DNA from: Neoarius graeffei
Taxonomy: Eukaryota > Chordata > Actinopteri > Siluriformes > Ariidae
Assembly: GCF_027579695.1 (NCBI RefSeq)
Contig: NC_083577.1
Coordinates: forward strand, 35,309,698-35,373,697
DNA length: 64,000 bases
Reading direction: 5' to 3'
A program made the translations under genes and the position numbers. The notes under the pieces were generated by a model that saw nothing but the letters and a program-made list of their open reading frames with translations, did no database searches and was not told the DNA's origin. Below, piece after piece: positions 1 through 11,198 of the stretch; position 1 is the stretch's first letter; every line of letters begins with the position of its first letter.

Positions 1-770
1 GATACCTTAACGATCTTTTGGCCATTACAGAAGTAAAAAAGACTTTCAGTATGTAAAAAGTACATGAACACACTCACTCCTCGTTAAGATGCTCTTAGCG
101 TCAAGAGGCTTTTGGGAAACCCAGCCCATTTTAATGATATTTGTACAAATAGAAATAGAGCGGTGGCTACAATAATTGATACCTTAACCATTTTTGGCCA
201 TTACAGAAGTAAAAAAGACTTTCAATATGTAAATCGTGCATGAACACACTCTCTCCTACTTAAGATGCTCTTAGCGTTAAGAGGCTTTTGGGGAACCCAG
301 CCCATTTTAATGATATTTGTACAAATAGAAATAGAGCGGCGGCTACAATAATTAATACCTAAACGATCTTTTGGCCATTACAGAAGTAAAAAAGACTTTC
401 AGTATGTAAAAAGTACATGAATGCACTCAGTCCTCGTTAAGATGCTCTTAGCGTTAAGAGGCTTTTGGGAAACCCAGCCCATTTTAATGCTATTTGTACA
501 AATGGAAATAGAGCGGTGGCTACAATAATTGATACCTTAACGATCTTTTGGCCATTAAAAAGTAAAAAAGACTTTCAATATGTAAATCGTGCACGAACAC
601 ACTCCCTCCTAGTTAAGATGCTCTTAGCGTTTAGAGGCTTTTGGGAAACCCAGCCCATTTTAATGCTATTTGTACAAATAGAAATAGAGCGGAGGCTACA
701 ATAATTGACACCTTAACGATCTTGTAAAAAAGACTTTCAATATGTAAATCGTGCATGAACACACACTCTC
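1..770. repeat. Satellite-like tandem repeat, ~177-bp unit, dimeric higher-order pattern
   Basis: Units begin at 1, 178, 354, 531 and 707; the first four are 176-177 bp and the fifth is shortened and loses homology near 770. Each unit contains a block reading gatgctcttagcg and ends near acaataatt. Units 1 and 3 share gtatgtaaaaagtacatg, while units 2, 4 and 5 share atatgtaaatcgtgca, so the array alternates A-B-A-B. The array starts at base 1 and therefore probably continues outside the window. No coding capacity is credible. Confidence 0.93.
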
Positions 771-2156
771 CTCACAGTATGATGCTGAAGCTGTCTAAAC
801 AATGGAAAATAAAATACCATTTTGGCAAAAATGTTGGCATCCATTAATTTCTTGTATTAAGTAAAAAAATAATGTAAAGTGCACACAGTGCTTCACTGTA
901 AACATCACACACTTTCAGTAACAGAATTTAAGCCTACATAAACACTGACTCGCACATGCTGCTTCTCTCGAACGTATACACGGAAGTAAGGCGGAAGGTA
1001 GTTTGTCGACGTCACCTCAAGACGACGCCAACGATTGGTCAAATTTGCGGGAAAGTTGCGGTGATTGGATATAATTGCAACACCGCCCTGAATTCACGGG
1101 GATTGGTTGAATTTGGGTTGATGTTGCAAATCGCAACATCACGAAATCTTGGAGGGTCTGAATATTGCACATGCGCACATCGCTCTTTCCGAATAGAAAC
1201 ATCTGGCAATTCATCAAAACAATATGTCGAGTGAGATGCTTCGGAAATCATGTGAATAAACTGATAAATTCGATATGTAACCCGAATGTCAGCGTATTTT
1301 GGCACTTGTCTGATCGGACAAGTAACTGAGACGATGAACTTGTCCGACATAAAGGATCACTTGTCCCGGACAAGCGTTAATGTCGAGCCCTGAGAAAAAA
1401 AAATATATAAATCAAAGCACTTTTTTATTTTATTTTAAAGTACTTCGTCTACTTCAACAATGTTACACAAAGATCGATCCATAACAGTTGTAAATGTCAC
1501 TTAATTCCACAGGGTGTCGATAATGGTGGACACCGGTGAAAGTGATCACTATTATCGACACCTCACGTGACTTCTCAAACGCACGTTTAGATACAAAATG
1601 ACAACTGTCAAATGAGAGTAAGAAACAAAGTAGGTTTCAACAAGGAGATCATGAAATATCGGTGAATTTGATCAGTAAAAACACATCCATCTTTCCACCA
1701 TGCTTACCTGCGATGATAATGTCCGGGTTTTCCTCAAATTGCTGATCATGCTGGAAAAAATTCCATCTCAGGTAACGAGCTGTGTCATCAGACGACAAGA
1801 TCAAAAGGGTGAGGCGGGTCTTCCGGTTGATTAATTAACCAATAATAACTGTTATAACTGAAACTCACCTTTTGTAAAATAGTTTTTTATTGGTAAATCT
1901 GAAAAGGTGTCGATAACTGTAGCCGCCGCTCTAGTAGGAAAATTTTGTTAAAGGAATTTTTTCCCCAATGCTGTTAAAAGGAATGACATTATGAAGGAGT
2001 TTGAGGTTGAAGAGGTTAAAATAAAAAGAAAGTATTATTTATTTTTTCCTCTCCCTCGTAAAATCAAAGAGGTCCGTTTTAAAACATTAGCAATTTTGAA
2101 AATTTCATCTTTTTTGGTGCAATCCGGTGACTTCTGGAGCTGCAGTTGAGCCTTAG
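771..2156. other. Non-coding stretch with a hAT-like end and a hairpin
   Basis: No gene is visible. Near 1375-1391 the sequence ends in gtcgagccctg, the reverse complement of a hAT-type terminus, so the right edge of a non-autonomous element probably lies there. At 1513-1562 a near-perfect hairpin pairs ggtgtcgataat with attatcgacacc. The short sequence aggtgtcgataac near 1910 repeats the stem. Nothing else recognisable. Confidence 0.45.
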
Positions 2157-2546
2157 GCCCTGTTTACATTATTTCGAATCAGCGGATCATCAGATTAAAG
2201 TTTTTAAAACGATTCGCGTACACACACAAATAGCAGGACGTGAAGTCCGCGCCGTTTTTCAGCAGTCGCGTCACATGACCAACGTGGCATGACCAACGCC
2301 AGCGAATCAGGAAGGTGGATGTCACAGTGACGTTGTCCAATGACGACGTCAGCTAGAGCTCAGCACTGCGTATCCTCGTTCCTCAATGTTTACACAGCAC
2401 CGGATCAGATATGTACTGGGTTGAATACGTGGGCCCTGGCGGATTCAAACTGTTCCGCCTGTGGAGTCGTTTCCCGGCATTTTAATGTGCACGGACAGTG
2501 CATCCGCAACGAAAACGATATGGATACGGTCTAATGTAAACACCAC
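2157..2546. mobile_element. MITE-like element with TGTTTACATTA termini
   Basis: The left edge reads ccctgtttacatta and the right edge reads taatgtaaacacc, forming an inverted pair around about 390 bp. No transposase is encoded. The target duplication is not clear, so the superfamily is left open. Confidence 0.5.
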
Positions 2547-3276
2547 CTGAAGAAATGAAAGAAAGCGTTAATTTTAAGTGTGTTATATTTTATTAGGTAT
2601 TTAATACAAATTTTATTTACTAACTTAATAAAATGTTAACAAAGTTTAAATTTAGTTTCTTATTCATGAACCAGAACTTTACAAAATCACTGTAATTATC
2701 GAAATCTTCTACAAACTCCTGCAGTAAAAGCAGAAACCTTAAATTATAATGCCTTAAGACAAAAAACAAAATACAACTTGCTGCAATCGAGTCGTATTAC
2801 ACAGGACACATCTTTACAACAAAGATAACAAACGAGATTCAGCCGACTCTGACGATTAACATTATGAAATATATACAACTGAAAATCATAGATACCTTTA
2901 GCAAGTTTTGATTTTACGAAATATACATAATGCCAATGTTACATCACAAAATGTTAGGAATCGTTTTGATTCTGTTAAAAAGTGCAATAAACGGGCATTA
3001 AAAATAAATTACAAATGAAAGGAAATTTTCCTGTAGTTACTTGAAATGTAAATACTGTAAACAATACAAAAAAAAATTCAATAATAATGGCAGTTTATGA
3101 AAGTACTATTTAAGATGATGTAAATCTTGGCGAAAGAGAAACCAATCGAAACCCAAAAGAGTGAAAGTGATTATCATGCCGTTACCATGGGAACAGTCTT
3201 TTATGAATGCGGAAGTGGGCTCTCAGCGCGCCGAGTCCGGTGTGACTGAGGAAGGGGACAAGTTTTATGTTTCATC
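2547..3276. other. AT-rich intergenic sequence, nothing recognised
   Basis: AT-rich sequence between the MITE-like element and Tc1 copy A. No reading frame, tRNA or terminal inverted repeat stands out. Confidence 0.4.
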
Positions 3277-3278
3277 TA

Positions 3279-4871
3279 CAACCCCAATTCCAAAAAAGTT
3301 GGGACAAAGTACAAATTGTAAATAAAAACGGAATGCAATAATTTACAAATCTCAAACTGATATTGTATTCACAATAGAACATAGACAACATATCAAATGT
3401 CGAAAGTGAGACATTTTGAAATTCCATGCCAAATATTGGCTCATTTGAAATTTCATGACAGCAACACATCTCAAAAAAGTTGGGACAGGGGCAATAAGAG
3501 GCTGGAAAAGTTAAAGGTACAAAAAAGGAACAGCTGGAGGACCAAATTGCAACTCATTAGGTCAATTGGCAATAGGTCATTAACATGACTGGGTATAAAA
3601 AGAGCATCTTGGAGTGGCAGCGGCTCTCAGAAGTAAAGATGGGAAGAGGATCACCAATCCCCCTAATTCTGCGCCGACAAATAGTGGAGCAATATCAGAA
3701 AGGAGTTCGACAGTGTAAAATTGCAAAGAGTTTGAACATATCATCATCTACAGTGCATAATATCATCAAAAGATTCAGAGAATCTGGAAGAATCTCTGTG
3801 CGTAAGGGTCAAGGCCAGAAAACCATACTGGGTGCCCGTGATCTTCGGGCCCTTAGACGGCACTGCATCACATACAGGCATGCTTCTGTATTGGAAATCA
3901 CAAAATGGGCTCAGGAATATTTCCAGAGAACATTATCTGTGAACACAATTCACCGTGCCATCCGCCGTTGCCAGCAAAAACTCTATAGTTCAAAGAAGAA
4001 GCCGTATCTAAACATGATCCAGAAGCGCAGACGTCTTCTCTGGGCCAAGGCTCATTTAAAATGGACTGTGGCAAAGTGGAAAACTGTTCTGTGGTCAGAC
4101 GAATCAAAATTTGAAGTTCTTTATGGAAATCAGTCATTCGGACTAAAGAGGAGAAGGACGACCCAAGTTGTTATCAGTGCTCAGTTCAGAAGCCTGCATC
4201 TCTGATGGTATGGGGTTGCATTAGTGCATGTGGCATGGGCAGCTTACACATCTGGAAAGACACCATCAATGCTGAAAGGTATATCCAGGTTCTAGAGCAA
4301 CATATGCTCCCATCCAGACGACGTCTCTTTCAGGGAAGACCTTGCATTTTCCAACATGACAATGCCAAACCACATACTGCATCAATTACAGCATCATGGC
4401 TGCGTAGAAGAAGGGTCCGAGTACTGAACTGGCCAGCCTGCAGTCCAGATCTTTCACCCATAGAAAACATTTGGCGCATCATAAAACGGAAGATACGACA
4501 AAAAAGACCTAAGACAGTTGAGCAACTAGAATCCTACATTAGACAAGAATGGGTTAACATTCCTATCCCTAAACTTGAGCAACTTGTCTCCTCAGTCCCC
4601 AGACGTTTACAGACTGTTGTAAAGAGGAAAGGGGATGTCTCACAGTGGGAAACATGGCCTTGTCCCAACTTTTTTGAGATGTGTTGTTGTCATGAAATTT
4701 AAAATCACCTAATTTTTCTCTTTAAATGATATATTTTCTCAGTTTAAACATTTGATATGTCATCTATGTTCTATTCTGAATAAAATATGGAATTTTGAAA
4801 CTTCCACATCATTGCATTCCATTTTTATTTACAATTTGTACTTTGTCCCAACTTTTTTGGAATCGGGGTTG
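3279..4871 (+). mobile_element. Tc1/mariner element, family 1 copy A (full length, dead)
   Basis: Starts caaccccaattcc and ends ggaatcggggttg, flanked on both sides by TA (3277-3278 and 4872-4873), the Tc1/mariner target duplication. An outer direct repeat (aaaaaagttgggaca) recurs inside the left end near 3473 and in inverted form near 4660 and 4845, giving an IR/DR layout with terminal repeats of about 200 bp. Length is 1593 bp. The transposase is frameshifted. Confidence 0.95.
3585..4702 (+). pseudogene. Tc1 transposase pseudogene, copy A
   Basis: Codes for a Tc1-type cut-and-paste transposase: an N-terminal paired-like helix-turn-helix region ([18 protein letters not shown]), then a DD34E catalytic core with [16 protein letters not shown] and SPIENIW. 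Compared with copies C, D and E, ten bases are missing after GNQ near 4131, so the frame 3585-4205 shifts and the remainder reads in 4205-4702. The usual stop after GDVSQW is changed to a sense codon, so the frame runs 17 residues further into the inner terminal repeat, as in copy D. The natural start is probably MGRGSP at 3639, because the stretch before it is interrupted in copy D. Non-functional. Confidence 0.93.
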
Positions 4872-5131
4872 TAATTTAGGTCATTTAATATTATTTAGCA
4901 GTGGGTATATAGGAAAGTGTAAAGTTTATCAGGCTTGGATGATTAAAAACTTGCGAAGGTCTTTATCTAAATACACGACTTACTCATTCTAAACCTGCCG
5001 AGCTTCACCAGCGAAGCTCTCAAAACTTGTAGTATTTTGCTTCCGTTCAAGCCTCGTTTCGAAGTCTGACCAATAAGAGCGCTACATTTTTGGAGATAAA
5101 TTTGATTTTCTCAATTTAACTTCCATATATG

Positions 5132-5983
5132 CAGGGATCGAAACGAGCGGTCACCCACTCACCAATGCGAGTTGGAAAGGGTACGGGCGACTAGTGACAA
5201 CATGTACTCGACCGAGTGGGCGACTGGCTCGCCACGCTATATATATCAAACTACTCACTGTCTCGATGGTTTCTATCAACGATTCTTGCCCATTTTAAGC
5301 AGAACTTGGTCTATTTTACCGTTTTTTACGATAATTTCAATAGATTTTGTGAGACATTTGTCAAGTTGGCATAGACGCGGGCGCCGCCATATTGTTTACG
5401 TGTGCAGTATACACCGCTACATGCAGCATGGCTGCGCGAAGTTTCGTTTCTTCCCGTTCATTTTCGTTGCTGCCCGTGAAGACAAATGTAACTTGAACCG
5501 CTATTGGTCAGATAGATTAGACCCCCACGAAGTTTAAAAGTCCTTGGCATGATATTTCTGACAGCTATCAAAACAAACAGATATCGCTCAACAAGTATGA
5601 TGAGCCAGAGCAGCCTGCAGGTGATGAGGGTGAGTATGTGGCAGGAGATGTAGAGCCCCAGGAGAGACAGAATGAGGAGGTGGAAGATGAAGATGACGAG
5701 GAGGCGCAGCATGATGTGGTGTATGACCCGATAGATGATGATGATGATCTGGATGAGGGTTTCGAAGATTGTGATGATAATGAGATGACTGAGGAAGAAG
5801 TTTATAGACAGCTGAAATTGATCACTCATGTATAATATGGTTGCATTATATAAATAAATATATAAAATCGGCTTGAAATTTTTAATTATAAATACGGACC
5901 AGCGCTACTCCATTCGGACCAGTACCTCTGAGAGGCACTGGTCTAAATGGACCAGTGCTCCCAAATTCCCGTTTCGATCCCTG
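5132..5983. mobile_element. hAT-like non-autonomous element with 6-bp target duplication
   Basis: Termini cagggatcgaaacg and cgtttcgatccctg are inverted, and tatatg is duplicated on both sides (5126-5131 and 5984-5989). The CAGGG...CCCTG ends are hAT-like, but the 6-bp duplication differs from the usual 8 bp. Its right half contains the acidic reading frame described separately. It is probably an internally deleted derivative of a coding element. Confidence 0.82.
5638..5835 (+). pseudogene. Acidic C-terminal fragment inside hAT-like element
   Basis: An open frame that reads upstream through at least 5600 and ends at a stop at 5833-5835. It is extremely acidic (runs of E and D such as EVEDEDDEEAQ and DPIDDDDDLDEG) and ends YRQLKLITHV. 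I do not recognise a named domain. It is probably the 3' end of the coding region of the parent transposon. It has no convincing start codon of its own and should not be read as a host gene. Confidence 0.4.
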
Positions 5984-7391
5984 TATATGGAAAGCACGCA
6001 CGCCCCGGGAAACCGCTGACCGTCGACAAAAATATCCACAGAAATGCACAAAACTACTTCACAAAGCAACAAAATTTTGGTTAGCACAGGTTAGTATAAA
6101 ATGTATAGGCCGTGTTTGGGCCATGTTTTTTGAGAATTGGCCGTGTAAAACACAGCTACACAGCTTGCTAGCTAAGAATAATATAATAAGGCCAAAAAAA
6201 AAAAAGTGTGTTTCCGGTTACCCGACCGACCCTAAACTTTTTTTGGTTTTTTTCCCAGTCGCGACTTTTACATATAACCCAACCGCGTGAACCGGAAGTT
6301 TTTGTCACTCACTGGGAAAATCAGGGCTTTCCACAAGCGCCGGCTGCCGGCCATACAGCCGACTACACAATTAAGTCCAGCCGGCTACTTTAATGACTTA
6401 TTTTTGTAGCCCACAGGCTCTAAATATTAATTTTCGATTTTAATAAAATTAAAATGTTTATCTAACGGACTGACAGTAATGTCAAACTGAACCGCACTCA
6501 TTTAAGTTGTGATTCGCGCTGTTTGTACCGATAATAACCACAAATTCCCCGCCGACTTCGCTGATCAGGGGAGAGTAACTCATCCGCGGCCCCGACATGC
6601 GGTGTGCGCGCGCACTCGGCGGAGGCAGTAGTGTGTCGGGGCCGTCGGAGGGAACAGAAGCAGAGATGACGCTTATTTTGTCTTTCACCTAGAGACATGA
6701 TTCAAACTTTAAAACGGAGACAAAATTCTCCTGTGTGGATCTGTCATTCAACTTTTTTGCTGGGTTCTATACTTTTTGATCAGTCACAGATCAAACACCA
6801 TGAGCACATCTGGAGAAATTCAGGCTTTATAATGGGTGTCTATGGCGTTACACACCAGTGGAGCTCAGGAGTTTAGAGTGTAGGCAGCTTGGAAAAAAAA
6901 AAGCTCTAACTTTCTCATTTAAACTGTTTTCTCAGCCACAATTTTCACTCTACACACACAATTTTCTCAAAAGTTGTAGTCACACATTGTGTGAATCAAG
7001 ACAAGTGTCTCCCTGAGCGATAGGATTTACAGTTTTTGAATGAGAAGCCTGAAAGTAAGGAGAGGACAGCCGCGCTCTCCCATAGACTCACATTATAAAC
7101 GTGGCAGCGCTTTGACTGCAAAATCAGAAAAGTCACTTGTTTTTAACTCGCTCTAGTGTCCACATTTTTACACTAGGGACAAAAAAATTACATTAATGTG
7201 TTCATGGGAGCCTTGTAGCACTCAGTGTGAAAGAATTTTGTGAATAGCTCCTTTCGTTTCTGTGTAAATCAGCGTTGTTCGAGGAGAGGGAACTCTGAGA
7301 AAAAGCGCTCTTTGCTTGTTATATTGTGTCTTTTCCCTTCACCGTTACCAAGGCGACGAGCTGCACTCAGGGAGCAGAGAGGGGCGGGGCT

Positions 7392-7392
<1 letters not shown>

Positions 7393-7423
<31 letters not shown>
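7393..7423. repeat. (CT)n microsatellite
   Basis: About 15 uninterrupted CT dinucleotides. Confidence 0.95.
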
Positions 7424-7425
<2 letters not shown>

Positions 7426-7565
7426 GGTGTATTGAGCTGTTATATTTACAGAAAAATTCATGTTAAAAGGTGTCTCATGCTGTATCAGATTCATCAGAAG
7501 GTGGTAACTCAGGTGACCTGCAAAGAAATTCATTATATTTTGTGAAATTATTCCTGTCTAAATAT

Positions 7566-8542
7566 TAGGGCTGTAACGATACACCCAACTCACGATTCGA
7601 TTCGTATCGCGATTTTTGACCCACGATTCGATACGCCCACGATTTTTTTTTTAAATGTTTTTATAAAGTAGTAAATTTGACTTAACATTTACTTACATTA
7701 ACTATTTAATAACAAATAATTCAGACCACTGCAGAGAATGAGTAATATGTATGCAAAAATGAACAAATGTATATCCAAAGATTGTTTTATTTCTCAAAAT
7801 AATACTGTTGAGCCGGAAGCTCTGTTTTTTTTGGTTCTGAAAAAGTCATTTTTCCAAATCGTGTAAATCCGTTAAGATTTTTTTTTGGGGGGGGGGCTCT
7901 CTCACTGTCTCACTCTGATAGGGCCAATGATTTTCTGTGATCGCGGAAAACAGATGGAAATTACGGAATTTTTATGGTGAAACATTGCTCACGTGTCAAA
8001 ATGTAACTGCCGCAGAAGGCTTCCGCCCAAGCAGACATGCCTTCAGTGTTGCCAGATATTGCTAACGTTTTCCACCCCAAAATATGTTCAAAACCAGCCA
8101 AAAAGCACCTAAACCGGCCCAATCTGGCAACACTGCATGCCTTTCCGGTCAAGTGATTGTGATTGGCTTGTGGCACACCTAGCCAGCCAATGAGCTGCTT
8201 GTTTACAGATTCGCTCCCCGCGTCGCAACCAGAATGGCGACCACTTAAAAGAAATGAATGCTCTGCCAGTGGCGAGTGTGGACGTTGCGTGACTTGCAGA
8301 AGATTGTCGCAGGTCGGCGAAAAAACAACTTACTAATAGATATAAAAAAAAGTAATTTAAGTAAGTTTAAAATGTAATTTAAATAAAAAGTAAAGTATTC
8401 ATAAATTGAAGTTTGGAAGCGCCTCTGTTTTTGGGCTGAGGAGAAGTTTGAAAGGGTGTACCGCGATTCTGCCTTCTTGTATCGCGATACGGATCGTGGC
8501 TCTGCGTATCGCGATTTCGATACGCATATCGTTACAGCCCTA
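7566..8542. mobile_element. hAT-type MITE with 8-bp target duplication CTAAATAT
   Basis: Ends tagggctgtaacgat and atcgttacagcccta are inverted, and ctaaatat is found directly outside both (7558-7565 and 8543-8550), an 8-bp duplication typical of hAT. A subterminal cgatacg/cgtatcg motif is repeated near both ends. The middle (about 7812-8226) is homologous to 11930-12275. No coding region. Confidence 0.88.
8044..8135. mobile_element. 92-bp hAT MITE (CAGTGTTGCCAGAT), copy 1
   Basis: Begins cagtgttgccagat and ends atctggcaacactg, a perfect 14-bp inverted repeat. catgcctt is duplicated on both sides (8036-8043 and 8136-8143). The homologous sequence near 12167-12180 lacks the insert and has a single catgcctt, so an empty site is present in the same window. 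Confidence 0.93.
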
Positions 8543-8646
8543 CTAAATATAGGTTATGGCAGCCATCTTGAAAAAAAAATGCCTGCCTACCGACCCTAGT
8601 TTTGAAATCTACTTAACCGGAAACACTTTTTTTTTTTTTTTTGGCC

Positions 8647-9120
8647 TAAGCTCAATTTATATAGCACTGTTCTCAAAACCCAAGGTTGCCTTACAATTAT
8701 AGGGAGGAGAAAAAAAAAAGTCAACCAAATAGAGGTCAGGATGTCATTCCAATGGTGTAACAGCCACAGTCCCGCCAAAAGGTTCACGGAAACAAGTCCC
8801 ACACCGCCAGCACAGCCGCCGCCGGGCAACATCACTCCGAACATCACGCCAAGCACTAAAGCACCGCCACACAGAGCGCTGGACAACCACAATGTTAAAA
8901 TGAGCACTGAGCTCACTGCAGTCCATAGCAAGGAGCACAGGCGTCACCCATAGCGAACCAAGGCCTGGAGGGAACCGACTCCCAAAACTGGGTTCGGAGC
9001 TACACCACAGCCGGCGGACAAAACATTCAAACAAACATCAAACTACACAAAAAAAAGAGAGAGAAAATAAAATAAAAAGCTCCGGTAAGAAGTGGCAGCC
9101 AGAATGCGCACGATGTACTC
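8647..9120. repeat. Dispersed fish-type repeat beginning with an atttatatagcac motif
   Basis: Opens with ctcaatttatatagcac and a segment on ttgccttacaatt that I recognise as a common dispersed motif of fish genomes. No reliable open frame or terminal inverted repeat. Assignment to a class is not possible from the sequence alone. Confidence 0.35.
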
Positions 9121-9362
9121 TCAACCGGAAACAGCTAAGCTAAGCCTATAGTCCCAAGCTTTTGGATGAACCAGAACCATGTATGCAGTTTCCTTAACAT
9201 CCTGAGAACAGTTCCAGAAGTTCCTCTTTAATCGTACCCAAGACTTTACTTACTCGTCATTGACGATTGATGAGAATCCATCAGTGGCGAAGAGAAAATT
9301 ACTAACCGTCATCACGGTGATGGATGGATTTGTCATCTTTATCATTATCAGAAGTCATCTTT

Positions 9363-9736
9363 GGGTGGCACGGTGGTGTAGTGGTTAGCGCTGTCGCCTC
9401 ACAGCAAGAAGGTCCTGGGTTCGAGCCCCGCGGCCAGCGAGGGCCTTTCTGTGCGGAGTTTGCATGTTCTCCCCGTGTCCGCGTGGGTTTCCTCCGGGTG
9501 CTCCGGTTTCCCCCACAGTCCAAAGACATGCAGGTTAGGTTAACTGGTGACTCTAAATTGAGCGTAGGTGTGAATGTGAGTGTGAATGGTTGTCTGTGTC
9601 TATGTGTCAGCCCTGTGATGACCTGGCGACTTGTCCAGGGTGTACCCCGCCTTTCTCCCGTAGTCAGCTGGGATAGGCTCCAGCTTGCCTGCGACCCTGT
9701 AGAACATTATAAAGCGGCTAGAGATAATGAGATGAG
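9363..9736 (+). mobile_element. tRNA-derived SINE, full-length copy S1
   Basis: The 5' head is tRNA-like: an A box around tggtgtagtggttagcgc and a B box ggttcgagccc, followed by an unrelated body (containing acatgcaggttaggttaac) and a tail of gagat-like repeats. A 13-bp duplication agaagtcatcttt flanks it (9350-9362 and 9737-9749). Related copies are at 18545-18920, 27379-27627, 49464-49836 and 62340-62547. Confidence 0.95.
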
Positions 9737-10029
9737 AGAAGTCATCTTTTATAGAAATCCCTCTATTTGTTGAAATCCAATACCAGTGAGGAGATGAAAA
9801 ACGCCATGCCATTCTGTGTTCGGTTTGTAAATCAACAGGAAATTCGGATTCCTTCACTGTTGGTTGGTCCAAGACTCTTCTTGACTCTCTAATCAAGTTT
9901 TGTGTTGAAGTTAAAGGCCAAAGGGAGTCCGAATACCTCTTTTAGAATAATTTCGTGCTAAAATAACCTTCAGTAAGCTCAAACTAAAGAGGGTTATTTT
10001 AGTTTGAAGAAAACTTTTAGTCACACGTG

Positions 10030-10295
10030 CACAAGCACAGTGAAATTCCTCCTCTGAAGCCGTGAACACACGCACATACCCAGAGCAGTGGGCCGCTATG
10101 ATACAGCGCCTGGGGAGCAGCTGAGGGTTAGGTGCCTTGCTCAAGGGCACATCAGCCATGAATACAGAGGAAGGGGAAAGTGCTGTTCATTCACTCAACT
10201 CCCCTCATATCTTTCCTGCCCACCCCAGGAATCGAACCGGCGTCCCTTTGGGCCCAAGGCTGCTCCTCTAACCTTCAGGCTGAAATCAAGAGGCT
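10030..10295 (-). mobile_element. Second SINE-like repeat, minus orientation
   Basis: On the minus strand the unit starts near 10290 with a tRNA-like region (B-box-like ggttcgattcc) and continues through a conserved body containing, on the plus strand, ggttaggtgccttgctcaag. This body is a familiar dispersed fish repeat. Boundaries are approximate and no target duplication was found. Confidence 0.5.
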
Positions 10296-10387
10296 GGAGT
10301 GGAGCCCAAATGTTCTACGTAATGGAGAGGCCTAGCTGTATCTGTACAAATATTCGCTTGGTCTAAACCTGTATTAAGTCCACTTTT

Positions 10388-11008
10388 GCCACTTTTCCAC
10401 TACTAACGCGGCTGAGTTGGGCTGAGCCGTGCCGTGCTGAGTTGGGCTGAGTCGGGCTGAGCGGGGCTGTTGGAGTTGCATTTCGACTACAACCACGCTG
10501 AACCGTGCTGGCTGGAAGTGGGTGGACACATTGGGTGGAGTTAGCGAAAGTGGGTGGACGTCACGTGATGTCGTTAGGCGGCGCAAACGGTGACATCAGT
10601 GACCTTTTAAGCGGTAGTCTCACGACCCGGATAGTAAACAATAAACATGGAGGACATGGAGTCGTTAGTGTTGCTGGTCTTGGTGCTGTGGCTTGTTGTC
10701 ACCGACAACGCCAACAGATACTGGCAAGAGCGTATAGATGAGGCGAGGCGCATAAGGCTTCAGAAATTCTCGTAATTCGTAATTCTTCTTCTTCCGGGTT
10801 TACGGTGTTTACAGATCCCAGCGTGCTCGCGGGGCGTGTGTGGGCATGTGAGGACACTCCTCCTCACCAATCAGTGCACAGGGGAGTGTCTCCTCATGCC
10901 CCTAGCCCCACTCGGCTCGGTTTGGCTCGCTTCAGCCCCACTCTGAGGTAGTCGAAACGCGAGCCGTGTCGGGCTGAAGTGAGCTGAAAAAGGGTAGTGG
11001 AAAAGGGC
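10388..11008. mobile_element. MITE directly upstream of dbr1
   Basis: Inverted ends acttttccactac and gtagtggaaaaggg enclose a GC-rich interior with clusters of ggctgag and gggctga repeats. The right end is about 190 bp before the dbr1 start codon, so the element may lie in or next to the dbr1 promoter or 5' UTR. It contains a 42-codon frame at 10647-10775. Confidence 0.72.
10647..10775 (+). pseudogene. Short frame within the MITE
   Basis: ATG to TAA, 42 codons. A leucine/valine-rich hydrophobic start (LVLLVLVLWLVV) is followed by a charged, arginine-rich end (QERIDEARRIRLQKFS). It may be the leftover N-terminus of a Harbinger-type transposon protein, but that is only inferred from the surrounding element. 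It could also be chance. No function is proposed. Confidence 0.25.
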
Positions 11009-11198
11009 CATTAGATAAACTAAGAAAAAGCGAATAATATTTTATTTTTCAGAGCCCGGGGGGAACCCTGTACACAGGGTGTAGACTAAGCTAGTGTTCG
11101 TTTGTTCCACAGGAGGCGAATGGCACTGAGACCAAAGAGAAGCTTCTGCTGATCTTACTTGGTTGATTGCACTTCAGGAGAACCAACCAAACGCAGAC

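Larger units (their letters stand above)
6190..8646. mobile_element. Large inverted-repeat element (GGCCAAAA ends, TAA duplication) with nested insertions
   Basis: The left end reads ggcc plus an A run plus gtgtttccggtta; the right end is its reverse complement (taaccggaaacac, T run, ggcc). TAA is present immediately outside both ends (6187-6189 and 8647-8649), compatible with a PIF/Harbinger-type 3-bp TWA duplication. The 2457-bp interval contains a hAT MITE (7566-8542) that itself contains a 92-bp MITE (8044-8135). No transposase frame is seen. Confidence 0.7.

Noticed and set aside
1..770. CRISPR-like array
   Set aside because: Units are contiguous 177-bp satellite repeats without short repeats separated by unique spacers, in a vertebrate genome.
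3397..3588. 63-codon frame upstream of the Tc1 transposase, repeated near 15951, 22828 and 40379
   Set aside because: It lies within the terminal inverted repeat and IR/DR spacer of the Tc1 family. Its conservation is that of the element, and it has no domain.
5458..5829. 123-codon hydrophobic minus-strand frame resembling membrane segments
   Set aside because: It is the complement of the acidic GA-rich frame at 5638-5835; the hydrophobicity comes from reading acidic codons backwards.
9324..9773. 149-codon frame and its mirror at 18574-19020
   Set aside because: Both are chance frames through the SINE body; the matching proteins arise because the SINE copies match.
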